Source of the DNA: Spirochaetales bacterium
GTDB taxonomy: Bacteria > Spirochaetota > Spirochaetia > SZUA-6
DNA: 64,000 nucleotides
Assembly: GCA_027021365.1 (NCBI GenBank)
Contig: JALUUM010000032.1
Coordinates: forward strand, 186,001-250,000
Direction of reading: 5' to 3'
In this document: positions 42,074 to 51,189 of the stretch, piece after piece
Position numbering within the stretch: position 1 is the stretch's first letter
Layout: each line of letters starts with the position of its first letter
Position numbers and translations under genes: made by a program
Notes under the pieces: model-generated
What the model was told of the DNA's origin: nothing
Database searches by the model: none
The model's input: the letters and a program-made list of their open reading frames with translations, nothing else

Positions 42074-43084
42074 TTACTTGATTTTGTCCCCAATGATATC
42101 AGAAATTGAAAAGGGAATCACCCCATTTATGCTGTTTTTATCGAGAAACAGCATGATAAGCCTGTCCACGCCAAGGGCAACACCCGAGCAAAGGGGTAAT
42201 CCCTCCATGTAGCCGGCCAGTTTGTAGTCGATGCGGTGTTTTACCCTTGCCTTGCCCTTTTTCTTAGCCTCCTCTTCGATAAACCTCGTAACAGCGGCAG
42301 GGTCATTTTCTTCCGTATAGCAGTTTGCTATCTCTATTCCTCCCATGTAGAGTTCCCACCTCTCAGAGTAAAGTTGATTCTTACCGCCCCTGGCAAGTGT
42401 CCCTATCCTGGCAGGGTAATCGTACAGGATTACCGCCCTGTCTCGAGGCAGCTTTGGTTCCACGGAAGCAAGGAAAAGAGTATTGAAGCGGGATTCCCAG
42501 GAAGATTCCTCTTTAAAGAAGAGGCCCTGCATCGTAAGAAGCCGGTTCAGTTGGCGCTCATCAAGAATCAATATATCGAGGTCGGCCTTTAGATAAAGCT
42601 GAAATGCCTCTCTCATGGAGAGCCTTAAGAAGGGCCTGGAGAGGTCGATATCGACACCACCGAAAGAAAGGATTGGGTTTCCCTTAAAGGAACATGCAAC
42701 AGAGAGAAGTAGCCTTTGGGTTACATCGATGGAGTCCATGTAGTCATGATCTACCGTATACCATTCTAGCATCGTAAACTCAGGGTTGTGGTATTTACCC
42801 TGCTGATCCATGTTCCTGAAACTCTTCGTAATCTGAAATATGTTCCCGCTTCCCTGTGCGAGGAGGCGTTTCATCCATAATTCCGGAGAAGGAATCAGGT
42901 AGAGGGGGGTCTTTTCATTTTCTCCCGTGAAGTAGGTTGTCTCGAATACTTCGATTGCACTTTCCGGAATAAGAAAGGGAGAGAGAATAGGCGTTTCTGT
43001 CTCGACATATCCGTTGTCAATGAAGAATCGCCTGATTGAGTTTATTATCTTTGACCGTTTTTCAAGCAGTTCGATTCGGATCAT
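42074..43084 (-). CDS. epmA: EF-P lysine ligase EpmA (GenX/PoxA)
   Basis: A class II lysyl-tRNA synthetase paralogue without the anticodon-binding domain, 336 residues. The class II motif 2 is in FRNMDQQGKYHNPEFTMLEW and motif 3 in CSGVALGVDRLIMLFL, with GGIEIANCY before it, as in EpmA. The N-terminus starts directly with the motif 1 helix (IINSIRRFF, ETETPILSP), so it would attach beta-lysine or lysine to EF-P. It lies directly upstream of efp. The beta-lysine maker EpmB is not in the window. Confidence 0.94.
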   Translation of the reverse strand: MIRIELLEKRSKIINSIRRFFIDNGYVETETPILSPFLIPESAIEVFETTYFTGENEKTPLYLIPSPELWMKRLLAQGSGNIFQITKSFRNMDQQGKYHNPEFTMLEWYTVDHDYMDSIDVTQRLLLSVACSFKGNPILSFGGVDIDLSRPFLRLSMREAFQLYLKADLDILILDERQLNRLLTMQGLFFKEESSWESRFNTLFLASVEPKLPRDRAVILYDYPARIGTLARGGKNQLYSERWELYMGGIEIANCYTEENDPAAVTRFIEEEAKKKGKARVKHRIDYKLAGYMEGLPLCSGVALGVDRLIMLFLDKNSINGVIPFSISDIIGDKIK

Positions 43085-43091
43085 GGTATTG

Positions 43092-43121
43092 TTGCACTCG
43101 TCGTTCCCATTATGATAGAAT
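43092..43121 (+). promoter_or_regulatory. Candidate promoter for the M16C peptidase gene
   Basis: TTGCAC (43092-43097), 18-base spacer, TAGAAT (43116-43121) with an extended TGn. Its -10 lies next to the -10 of the divergent epmA promoter. Confidence 0.5.
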
Positions 43122-43137
43122 TGCCCTCATTAATCAA
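43109..43137 (-). promoter_or_regulatory. Promoter for epmA-efp
   Basis: Minus strand: TTGATT (43132-43137), 17-base spacer, CATAAT (43109-43114). It interlocks with the divergent plus-strand promoter. Confidence 0.6.
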
Positions 43138-43151
43138 CGGAGGTAGAGACA

Positions 43152-46112
43152 ATGATCCATGGCGATTATGGTAACTTTGAATTTAAATATATTAAAGAAC
43201 TGCCTGAGTATAGATCTAAGGGGATACGTCTGATACACAAAAAAACAGGGGCAGATATCTTTCACCTCTACAACGAGGACAGGGAAAATCTGTTTTCTTT
43301 TTCCTTCAAAACACCGCCGAGGGATGATACTGGCGTGGCACATATAGTGGAACATTCCGTACTTGCAGGTTCCAGACGTTTCAGAATAAAGGAGCCTTTC
43401 CTTGCAATGTTGAATCGAAGTATGAATACTTTTCTGAATGCAATGACCTTCCCTGACAAGACGGTTTACCCTGCAAGCAGTACGGTAGAAAAGGATTTCT
43501 TCAATCTGATGCTGGTATACGGGGATGCTGTTTTCTTTCCCCTTCTTAGAAAGGAAACTTTCATGCATGAGGCATATCACTATGCTATAAATGGGGGTTT
43601 AAAGATTTCCGGTGTTGTATTCAACGAAATGAAAGGTGCATACTCCGATCCAGATTCAATAGTGGAAAGCTGGACTTACAGATCACTGCTCAAGGACACT
43701 GCGTATAGGTATGAATCGGGAGGCTATCCGCCTGCCATCCCAGATCTCACATACGAGGATTTTCTCGATTTCCACAGAAGGTACTACCATCCCTCAAACT
43801 GCAGGATATTTCTTTACGGGAATATACCAACAGAGAAGCATCTCGATTTTCTGGAGAAGGAATTTCTGTCGCACTTTTCTGCCATCAACGTGAGTGCCGA
43901 GCTTGGAGAGCAGAAGAGGTGGAATAAGCCGGTGAGGATAGAAAAGACCTATCCGATTGCAAAGGGGAGCGACCCTTCGGGCAAGACGACGGTCCTTCTG
44001 AACTGGCTTACCGTTCCGGTAAGTGAACCGGTGAAACTCCTTTCCATGGAGATACTTTCCGAGATACTCATAGGAAATGCAGGTTCGCCCTTAAGGAAGA
44101 GACTCGTAGAGTCGAGGTTGGGAGAGGACCTTTCTCCTGTTTCAGGGCTGGAGAGTGAATTGAGAGATGTAATATTTTCAGTTGGGTTGAGAGGCACGGA
44201 GAGAGAAAGAGCACCTCAAATAGAGAGGCTTGTAATGGATACGCTGAAAGAACTGGCAGAAACGGGAATACCGGAAAAAGACAAGGTTGCTGCGATTCAT
44301 AGGGTGGAGTTTCGAAACAGGGAGATCAGGGGAGGGGGGGCACCTTTTGCATTGAGATTGATGAGACGGTCTTTAAGAGGATGGTTGCATGATTATGATC
44401 CGGAGCTTACACTGGAGTTCAAGAATCATATGGATAAACTTCTCTCTGATATGGAGAAAGGCTTCCGGTTCGAGGAGTTTCTTGGTGAATATCTTGCGGA
44501 AAACCCGCATCGAAGTACACTCGTAGTGTATCCTGACCCGGAATACAGAGACAGGGTGAGTGAAGAGATATCTGAAAAAGAGAGAAAGATTGAAGAGGGT
44601 ATTAAGGAAGAGGAGAGGAAAGCGTTGAAGCGGGAAGCTGAAAGGCTTGAAGATTTTCTTGAAAAGCCTGACAGCCCTGAGGATGTGGAAAAACTCCCTT
44701 CGCTGAATTTAAAGGATGTTCCCGGAAGAGTAGAAATCATACCTACGGAGAAGGTAGAAAGCTCTCTCGATGTCGATATTTATTACCATGATATTTTCAC
44801 GAATGGTATTGTGTATATTGATCTGGGAATCGATGTTACCGACATCGAAGAAAAAAATGCCATATATCTGCCCGTTTTGAGCAGAGCAATTTGCAAGAGT
44901 GGCCTGCCAGGAATCGGTTACGATGAAGTGGCACTTGAGTTAGCAAGGTACACGGGGGGATTTTATTCCAATCTGCTTGCCTCCTCTGTTACCGCCAACA
45001 ATGAGGGTAAAGTCGGGGGGAAGGGATATCTCTTTTTCCGGCTGAAAGCGTTGAAGAAAAATTTCAAGGTAGCTTTGGAACTGGTTGAGAAGCTTCTTAA
45101 GGAAGCGGACTTCACCGACACTTCCAGGATAAGGGATATAGTTGTTGAGATGCGCAATGATTTCAAGAGTTCCCTGATACCCAGTGGTCATATCTATTCC
45201 ATGTCGAGGGCTGAGAGCGGTTTTTCAGAGGCCGCAAAGAAAAGTGAATTGTGGGGAGGAATTACACAGTATCTATTCACTGACAGCCTTGTAAGTGAGA
45301 TGGATAAAAACATTGAGGCGATAGTGGAATCCCTTGAAGTATTGAGAGGCAGGATACTGGGAAAGATCGACATTGTAAACGTTACCGTAGAGGAGGAGTT
45401 AAGGAATGATAGCCTCGAAATCATAGAGGCGTTTCTGAAGAATCTCCCTCAGACAGATGAAGTTTCCCAAAATCACAAGGGAGAGGTATTCCTGACTGAG
45501 TATTCTAAGGGGTTTCCTGGCAGCAAACTTGAAGTGCTCACACTTTCTTCAAAAGTGGGTTATGTTGCTCATTCTATAAGAGGTGAAAGATTTGGGAATC
45601 CGGATGAACCCCACTATTCAGTACTTGCCCATTTGCTGCGTACAGGTTACCTGTGGGAGAATGTTCGCATGAAAGGGGGTGCCTATGGAGCTTTTGCCCT
45701 GCACAACGGAAGTGAAGGTGTATTTACATTCTGCTCTTACCGGGATCCCAACATCGTCTCGACGGTTGATGCATACCGGAATGCTTTCTCGTATGTAGAG
45801 AGAGAGGTCACTAACACACAGGTCAGAGATTCCATCATTGGTACAGTGGGAAGGGAAGAAAAACCATTGGACCCCGGTGAGAGAGGTTTCCAGAGTCTCA
45901 AGAGGAGTCTGTTTGGTATAACAGATGAAATGAGACAGGATAGGAGAGAGAGGATACTGAAGACCTCGCAGAGAGATCTCAACAGGATAAGCTCGAAGTT
46001 GTATGAAAGATTCGTAGAGGGAAAAACCGTGATAATCTCTGGTATGGATATAGTGGAAAGAGAGGCTGAGAATATGAGCGAACTTACTGAAAATATTGTG
46101 AAGCTTCCCTGA
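43152..46112 (+). CDS. M16C-family zinc metallopeptidase (presequence-protease-like)
   Basis: A 986-residue two-lobe peptidase of the PreP/Cym1 type. The inverted zinc motif HxxEH appears as HIVEH in VAHIVEHSVLAGS (about 58-62), with the further acidic ligand in VVFNEMKGAYSD about 80 residues on. A central charged helical hinge (about 455-520) joins the two halves, and the second half holds the substrate-pocket residues seen near RMKGGAYGAF. The length matches PreP (about 970-1000). No signal peptide, so it probably degrades peptides in the cytoplasm. ATG 43152 has GGAGGT upstream. It is divergent from epmA. Confidence 0.92.
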   Translation: MIHGDYGNFEFKYIKELPEYRSKGIRLIHKKTGADIFHLYNEDRENLFSFSFKTPPRDDTGVAHIVEHSVLAGSRRFRIKEPFLAMLNRSMNTFLNAMTFPDKTVYPASSTVEKDFFNLMLVYGDAVFFPLLRKETFMHEAYHYAINGGLKISGVVFNEMKGAYSDPDSIVESWTYRSLLKDTAYRYESGGYPPAIPDLTYEDFLDFHRRYYHPSNCRIFLYGNIPTEKHLDFLEKEFLSHFSAINVSAELGEQKRWNKPVRIEKTYPIAKGSDPSGKTTVLLNWLTVPVSEPVKLLSMEILSEILIGNAGSPLRKRLVESRLGEDLSPVSGLESELRDVIFSVGLRGTERERAPQIERLVMDTLKELAETGIPEKDKVAAIHRVEFRNREIRGGGAPFALRLMRRSLRGWLHDYDPELTLEFKNHMDKLLSDMEKGFRFEEFLGEYLAENPHRSTLVVYPDPEYRDRVSEEISEKERKIEEGIKEEERKALKREAERLEDFLEKPDSPEDVEKLPSLNLKDVPGRVEIIPTEKVESSLDVDIYYHDIFTNGIVYIDLGIDVTDIEEKNAIYLPVLSRAICKSGLPGIGYDEVALELARYTGGFYSNLLASSVTANNEGKVGGKGYLFFRLKALKKNFKVALELVEKLLKEADFTDTSRIRDIVVEMRNDFKSSLIPSGHIYSMSRAESGFSEAAKKSELWGGITQYLFTDSLVSEMDKNIEAIVESLEVLRGRILGKIDIVNVTVEEELRNDSLEIIEAFLKNLPQTDEVSQNHKGEVFLTEYSKGFPGSKLEVLTLSSKVGYVAHSIRGERFGNPDEPHYSVLAHLLRTGYLWENVRMKGGAYGAFALHNGSEGVFTFCSYRDPNIVSTVDAYRNAFSYVEREVTNTQVRDSIIGTVGREEKPLDPGERGFQSLKRSLFGITDEMRQDRRERILKTSQRDLNRISSKLYERFVEGKTVIISGMDIVEREAENMSELTENIVKLP

Positions 46113-46151
46113 ATAGACTCGACTAGGGAAGATTTAAGAGATATGAATATT

Positions 46152-46178
46152 AAAAAAGCCAGGGGATGGTCCCTGGCT
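46152..46178 (-). terminator. Rho-independent terminator of hsp20
   Basis: Minus strand: AGCCAGGG/CCCTGGCT stem (46157-46164 and 46171-46178) followed by a T6 run (A6 at 46152-46157 on the plus strand). It may also slow transcription coming from the M16C gene. Confidence 0.8.
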
Positions 46179-46206
46179 CTATCTGTCAGAATCTTAATTT
46201 GAAATC

Positions 46207-46626
46207 TTAATTCTTCTTCACATCGATAAGCTTTGCCTTCGATGTTTCTTTCTTCGGAAAAGTGACGGTCAAAAGGCCGTTCTTGAAAGAAGCTTCGATC
46301 TTCTCTTTATCTATTGAGTCAGGTAATGTGAAGCTTCTGGTGAAAGAAGAATGCCTTCTTTCTTTTATGATATAGCCGTTTTTCTTTTCGTCCCTTTTCT
46401 CTTCCTTCTTTGAGCTCAGCGTAAGAAGGTTGCCCTCTATCTTCAATTCGATGTCTTTCTCAGTCAGACCGGGAAGTTCTACCTCCATGAGGTATCTGTC
46501 TTTCTCTTCCTTAAGATCAACTGCCGGAAGATTGGTCGAAAAGAGTGGTTCATCGAAGAATCTGTCTAATAGATTGTCCCAGTCGAAAAAATCCAGCTTG
46601 TTAGGTTTATATTTGATAAGGTTCAT
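46207..46626 (-). CDS. Hsp20/alpha-crystallin small heat-shock protein
   Basis: A 139-residue holdase. The alpha-crystallin domain runs from about 35 to 125: AVDLKEEKDRYLMEVELPGL, EGNLLTLSSKKEE, and GLLTVTFPK near the end. The I-x-I C-terminal tail motif is replaced by a short basic tail (KAKLIDVKKN). The ribosome-binding site is GGAGGTG. No CIRCE-type repeat was found; a weak sigma-70-type promoter lies upstream. Confidence 0.93.
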   Translation of the reverse strand: MNLIKYKPNKLDFFDWDNLLDRFFDEPLFSTNLPAVDLKEEKDRYLMEVELPGLTEKDIELKIEGNLLTLSSKKEEKRDEKKNGYIIKERRHSSFTRSFTLPDSIDKEKIEASFKNGLLTVTFPKKETSKAKLIDVKKN

Positions 46627-46653
46627 ACTATCACCTCCTCTCTTAAAATATTT

Positions 46654-46681
46654 TCTATAGTTTCCAATAATTATAAAGCAA
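46654..46681 (-). promoter_or_regulatory. Candidate promoter for hsp20
   Basis: Minus strand: TTGCTT (46676-46681), 16-base spacer, TATAGA (46654-46659), about 28 bases before the ATG. Confidence 0.38.
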
Positions 46682-46930
46682 TTAGTGTGCCATAAACAGG
46701 TTTATAATTCTTGATATTAGTAAAAAATAAGAGGTGTGTGTATTGTTGTTTTTTCTGAAAAGCCATAAATGTAGCATATTGACACACTGTATCTATGTGG
46801 CTGGATGGGTGTGGCAAAAAGAAACACATCAAGCATAATAAACTCGATATAAAATCATTTTGGCTATTCAAAAATATAATGATTTGTATTAACTTTCATA
46901 TTGATTTTTACATCGTCATGGAGAATATTG
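46682..46930. other. Intergenic region between hsp20 and rnz
   Basis: A+T-rich. A TATAAT (46875-46880) is a possible -10 for rnz but lacks a good -35, and a TTGACA at 46779 lacks a matching -10. I see no RNA gene, repeat or coding segment. Confidence 0.4.
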
Positions 46931-47854
46931 ATGAGTCTTGAGATCTTTATATTGGGAACCGGAGGAATGATGCCGCTTCCCAACAGAAGCCTTACATCTG
47001 TACTCGTTAGAAGAGAAGGAGATTTGTTTCTCTTCGATAGCGGTGAAGGAACGCAGATATCACTGAGAAAACTCAATCTGAAGTGGAAAAAGATATCCGG
47101 TGTATTTGTGTCACATACTCATGCCGACCATGTAACCGGTCTGCCGGGTATCATGATGCTAACTTCACAGGTGGAACGTGACGAACCGTTATATATAACC
47201 GGTCCGCCAAAGATAAGAGAGTATGTCGAATCAAGCAGAAAAATTCTTGATATGTTCATAAACTATGAAATAGTAATAGAGGAGATAAGGGAAGAGAAAA
47301 TAGTTTTTGAAACGGAAGAATTATCAATAAAAGCCTTCCCTTTGCACCATTCGAAGCCTTGCATGGGATATGTACTGGAAGAAAAAATGCGTCCTGGGGT
47401 TTTCCATCCGGAAAGGGCAGAGGCCCTTGGTGTGCCAAGAGGGCCATTGTGGTCGAAACTTCAAAGAGGGGAGAAGGTGATTCTCGCTGACGGGAGAACG
47501 GTACTACCGGAGGAAATCATGGGGCCAAAGAGAAGAGGGAGAAAATTTTCCTTTGTAACTGATACGGCATATGTAAAAACAATTGCAGGGTATGTAAAAG
47601 ACTCCGACCTCCTGATATGTGAGGGAATGTTCATGGAAGAACTTGCAGATAGTGCATATGAAAAAAAGCATCTCACTGCGAAGCAAGCAGCACAGATAGC
47701 ATTGGAGGCCAATGTTGGCAGGTTAGGGCTCATTCATTACAGTCCGAGATATACGGAAAGAGATCTAAAGGCATTGCTTAGGGAAGCAAAAAAAATATTT
47801 CCCGAGACTTTTCTTACACGTGACCTACAGATTATTAACCTTCCAAATACTTGA
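46931..47854 (+). CDS. rnz: Ribonuclease Z (tRNA 3' processing endonuclease)
   Basis: A metallo-beta-lactamase-fold RNase of 307 residues. The zinc motif HxHxDH is HTHADH in FVSHTHADHVTGLPG, followed by PLHHSKPCMGY, the later Asp in FVTDTAYV and the third His in LGLIHYSPRY. The glycine-rich loop FILGTGGMMPLP is typical, and the segment PKRRGRKF lies where the substrate arm continues. The start at ATG 46931 has GGAGA seven bases upstream; the frame runs further upstream without a better site. It cuts the 3' trailers of tRNAs, which matters here because none of the window's tRNAs encode CCA. Confidence 0.94.
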   Translation: MSLEIFILGTGGMMPLPNRSLTSVLVRREGDLFLFDSGEGTQISLRKLNLKWKKISGVFVSHTHADHVTGLPGIMMLTSQVERDEPLYITGPPKIREYVESSRKILDMFINYEIVIEEIREEKIVFETEELSIKAFPLHHSKPCMGYVLEEKMRPGVFHPERAEALGVPRGPLWSKLQRGEKVILADGRTVLPEEIMGPKRRGRKFSFVTDTAYVKTIAGYVKDSDLLICEGMFMEELADSAYEKKHLTAKQAAQIALEANVGRLGLIHYSPRYTERDLKALLREAKKIFPETFLTRDLQIINLPNT

Positions 47855-47907
47855 CTCATACATAAAATTGGGAGTAACTTTTATGAAAAATCACATGGAG
47901 GAAATTT

Positions 47908-48861
47908 ATGATCGAAGTCTCTGGTTTGGGTAAGAGGTATGGCAGTCTTGAAGCGGTAAAAGGGGTTTCTTTCGAAATTGACAAGGGAGAAATAGTTGGT
48001 CTTCTCGGGCCAAACGGAGCGGGTAAGACTACGATAATGAAGATACTTACATGTTACATGTTTCCCACCTACGGTGATGCGAATCTTAACGGCTACAATA
48101 TTTTCGACAATCCCCTCGATGTGAAGAAATCTGTCGGCTATCTGCCGGAAAATGCACCGTTGTATCCTGACCTCACAGTGGATGAGTACTTGAACTTCAT
48201 GGCTGATGCAAGAGGATTAAAGGGCAATAGCAAACGTGAAAGAATAGAACTTGTCATAGATGAATGCAGTCTCGAAGACGTTATCTACAGGAGCATCGGT
48301 AACCTTTCCAAGGGTTACCGTCAGAGAGCGGGTTTGGCACAGGCAATAATACACAATCCTGAAATACTCATCCTCGATGAGCCGACCACCGGCCTTGATC
48401 CAAATCAGATAATAGAGATAAGGGAGTTGATAAAAAAGTTAGGGGAAGAAAAAACGGTCATTCTCTCCACCCATATCCTGCAGGAAGTCGAGGCTACATG
48501 CGGAAGAGTATTGATTCTGAATGAGGGAAAGATAGTAGCAAGGGGTACCACAGAAGAGATAGGAAGGGAGATGAAAGGCGAGGTAATGTTGGATCTCACC
48601 CTCAAGGGAAAGAACCTCTCGGAGGCCAGGGTAGAACTGGAATCTCTCGAGGTTGTGAGGAAAATAATGAACAGTAAAAAACTTGAAGAAGAGAAGATGA
48701 ACTTTCATCTCTCACTGGATCCGGAAAAGGAGTCAGAGGAAGCTATCTTTGACTGGGCTGTGAAGAAGGGTTACAAGATTCTTGCAATGATACCCGAACG
48801 ATTCAGTCTCGAGGATATCTTCATAAAACTTACCAGGGAAGGAGTGAAAAATGTCAACTAA
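47908..48861 (+). CDS. ABC exporter ATPase (GldA-like)
   Basis: A 317-residue ATPase: Walker A GPNGAGKTT, Q-loop VGYLPENAPLY, signature LSKGYRQRAGLA, Walker B ILILDEPTTGLDP, H-loop LSTHILQE. The C-terminal 80 residues form the regulatory tail common to drug-type exporters. It is the first gene of a four-gene unit (ATPase, permease, two accessory proteins) of the Gld type first described in gliding Bacteroidetes and now known in many phyla. The ATG has GGAGG upstream. Confidence 0.9.
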   Translation: MIEVSGLGKRYGSLEAVKGVSFEIDKGEIVGLLGPNGAGKTTIMKILTCYMFPTYGDANLNGYNIFDNPLDVKKSVGYLPENAPLYPDLTVDEYLNFMADARGLKGNSKRERIELVIDECSLEDVIYRSIGNLSKGYRQRAGLAQAIIHNPEILILDEPTTGLDPNQIIEIRELIKKLGEEKTVILSTHILQEVEATCGRVLILNEGKIVARGTTEEIGREMKGEVMLDLTLKGKNLSEARVELESLEVVRKIMNSKKLEEEKMNFHLSLDPEKESEEAIFDWAVKKGYKILAMIPERFSLEDIFIKLTREGVKNVN

Positions 48862-49576
48862 CACTATGAGTCTTGTAAAGAAGGAATTGAAGTCGTTTTT
48901 CAATTCACCTATTGCATATGTTGCAGTCACGGGCTTTCTGCTTTTTACCTCTATATGGCTCTTCTACCTGCAGCATTTCTTTGCCAACAATGTGGCATCG
49001 CTTAGGAGCTACTTTGCTGTCATACCTACGGTTTTCATAATCTTAATTCCAGCTCTTACCATGAGGATATGGGCGGAAGAAAAGAAGTTGGGGACTATGG
49101 AAGTTTTAATGACACTTCCCTTCAGGGAGACAGAGCTGGTAATGGGAAAGTTCCTCGGTGTTACATTTCTTCTGCTGATAATGATTATTCTTACCCTTCC
49201 GCTTCCGATTTCATTGACGTTTTTGGGTGATTTCGACTGGGGACAGATAGCAGGTCAATACCTCGGTGTGATACTGATAGGAATAGCAGGTATATCAACA
49301 GGGCTCTTTATTTCATCCGTGTCTACAAACCAGATAAGCGCTTTCGTGTCGACGCTCCTGATTCTTCTGCTCCTTACACTAATAAATCAGGTGAATCAGG
49401 TCATCTATATGCCAATATGGCTTGCTTCCCTGTTTAACTATCTCTCCTTCGGATATCATTTCGAAAGTTTCATGAAAGGACTGATAGATACGAGAGACCT
49501 GCTCTTCTATTTTATCGTAACAGGCCTTTTTCTCTATCTGAATATGGAAGTACTAATATTGAACAAGTGGAAATGA
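48851..49576 (+). CDS. ABC exporter permease (GldF-like, ABC-2 type)
   Basis: A 241-residue protein with six membrane helices and the ABC-2 landmark RIWAEEKKLGTMEVLMTLPFRETELVMGKFLG, in which the EEKKxGT coupling motif is intact. It overlaps the ATPase gene by 11 bases and has GGAGTG upstream. It forms the transmembrane channel with the ATPase, probably as a homodimer. Confidence 0.9.
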   Translation: MSTNTMSLVKKELKSFFNSPIAYVAVTGFLLFTSIWLFYLQHFFANNVASLRSYFAVIPTVFIILIPALTMRIWAEEKKLGTMEVLMTLPFRETELVMGKFLGVTFLLLIMIILTLPLPISLTFLGDFDWGQIAGQYLGVILIGIAGISTGLFISSVSTNQISAFVSTLLILLLLTLINQVNQVIYMPIWLASLFNYLSFGYHFESFMKGLIDTRDLLFYFIVTGLFLYLNMEVLILNKWK

Positions 49577-49586
49577 GGGTAGATCT

Positions 49587-51188
49587 ATGAATAGGAAAAG
49601 CAGAGAAATTGTACTGATGGTTCTCGTTATCGTTGTATTCATCCTGGTGGGAATGAATAGCTCCAGGTTCTTTGCAAGAATAGATTTGACAAAGAACAAG
49701 GAATTCACCATTTCCAAGGTTTCAAAGGAGCTCTTTCAGGAAATCCCCGAAGAGGTGAATATTACCTATTACGTCTCGGAAAAGTTAAGGCAGCTTTACG
49801 TTTTCCCGGAGAGAATAATAGATCTCCTCAATGAATATGCTGCATTCTCACACGGAAAGATACAGGTTAACATCATTGACCCGGCCAAAACGGGTGATAC
49901 GACAACTGCACAGAGCCTTGGTGTGTATCCACAGCAGATAGAGGTTATCGAGAAGAACGAACGCAGTGTTGCAATGGTATACACCGGTATCGTAATACAG
50001 TACCTTGATAGGCACGAGACTTTGCCTGTCGTATCGCAGACAGATACGCTGGAATATGAGCTTACCTCAAAGATAAGGAAGGTAGTTAGAAATGAGCACA
50101 AGAAGATAGGTATCATAGTTGGGAGCAGCCTCAGAACCTATGATGATTACAATGCACTTGTATCACAGATGTCGGGAGATTTTGAGGTAACGGAAATAAA
50201 GAAGGGAGAGGATATTCCGACGGATGTTTCAGCTGTAATTGTCGCGGGTGATGATGACATGGATAACTTCGATGTGTATCCCATTGACCAGTATATAATG
50301 GCCGGGGGCAAGGTCCTGTTTTTGGTTGACGGAATAAAAATAGATATGCGAAACAATCTTGCCGCATCAAAGATAGATAAGTCATCACTACTCGATATGC
50401 TTGCAAGTTACGGAGTCGAGGTGAAGAGAGAACTTGTTCTGGACAAGTACAATAAGAATTTTAGGATACCTCGACAGATCTTCGGGCAGACCATGTGGCA
50501 GATACTCGGTAAATATCCCGAATGGATAACCATTTCTTCCCAGTTCGTTTCGAAAAACAATCCGATAACGGCCCGGTTTGCCGGTCTGGATCTCTACTGG
50601 GCTAGTCCCCTGGAATGGAAGAAGAAAGACAACTTAAAGGCCGAAGCCCTTATAAAGACAACACCGGATGCATGGGTAATGAAGGAAAGGTTTCTCACAA
50701 ATCCGTATCAGGCAGAAACCTTCGCCTACATCGGGAATGAGAACAAGGGACAGTATACTCTGGGATACGCGATCACCGGTAAATTCAAGAGTTATTTTTC
50801 AAATAAAGAGATACCAAAACGCGAGGGTGAAAAACGGGACTGGAAAAACACAAAGAAAGAGGGAGAAGAAACAAGGATAATCGTAATAGGCGATTCGGAT
50901 TTTCCCTCCAATCTTTTTCAATATACAGATGCTCTGTACAATCTTGATTTTGTAGAGAATTGTACCAATTGGCTGTCCAACGATGAAGACCTGTTGACGA
51001 TAAAAACGAGGGCAAGTCGAGACTTAAGGCTGAACAAGATACCGGATATGAAGAAGAGAATAACAGTTGCACTGCTTTCACAGCTTATAAATGTGGTGCT
51101 GGTTCCTTTGCTTGTTATCCTTTATGGTGTGTATCGATACATATCCCGAAGAAAGAAAAGCTCACAAATAGAGATAGAGGAGGGTTGA
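49587..51188 (+). CDS. GldG-like ABC accessory membrane protein
   Basis: A 533-residue protein with a membrane helix near each end (about 8-27 and 487-510) and a large periplasmic part. The N-terminal sequence SRFFARIDLTKNKEFTISK is a typical GldG opening. The middle has an IGIIVGSSL-type alpha/beta fold and GGKVLFLVDGIKIDMR, as in the uncharacterised ABC-type auxiliary family. It probably couples the exporter to periplasmic partners. It is placed between the permease and the DUF4340-like gene. Confidence 0.88.
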   Translation: MNRKSREIVLMVLVIVVFILVGMNSSRFFARIDLTKNKEFTISKVSKELFQEIPEEVNITYYVSEKLRQLYVFPERIIDLLNEYAAFSHGKIQVNIIDPAKTGDTTTAQSLGVYPQQIEVIEKNERSVAMVYTGIVIQYLDRHETLPVVSQTDTLEYELTSKIRKVVRNEHKKIGIIVGSSLRTYDDYNALVSQMSGDFEVTEIKKGEDIPTDVSAVIVAGDDDMDNFDVYPIDQYIMAGGKVLFLVDGIKIDMRNNLAASKIDKSSLLDMLASYGVEVKRELVLDKYNKNFRIPRQIFGQTMWQILGKYPEWITISSQFVSKNNPITARFAGLDLYWASPLEWKKKDNLKAEALIKTTPDAWVMKERFLTNPYQAETFAYIGNENKGQYTLGYAITGKFKSYFSNKEIPKREGEKRDWKNTKKEGEETRIIVIGDSDFPSNLFQYTDALYNLDFVENCTNWLSNDEDLLTIKTRASRDLRLNKIPDMKKRITVALLSQLINVVLVPLLVILYGVYRYISRRKKSSQIEIEEG

Positions 51189-51189
51189 A

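Noticed and set aside
46779..46806. TTGACA as a promoter for rnz
   Set aside because: The sequence 17 bases downstream is TGGATG-like, with no usable -10.
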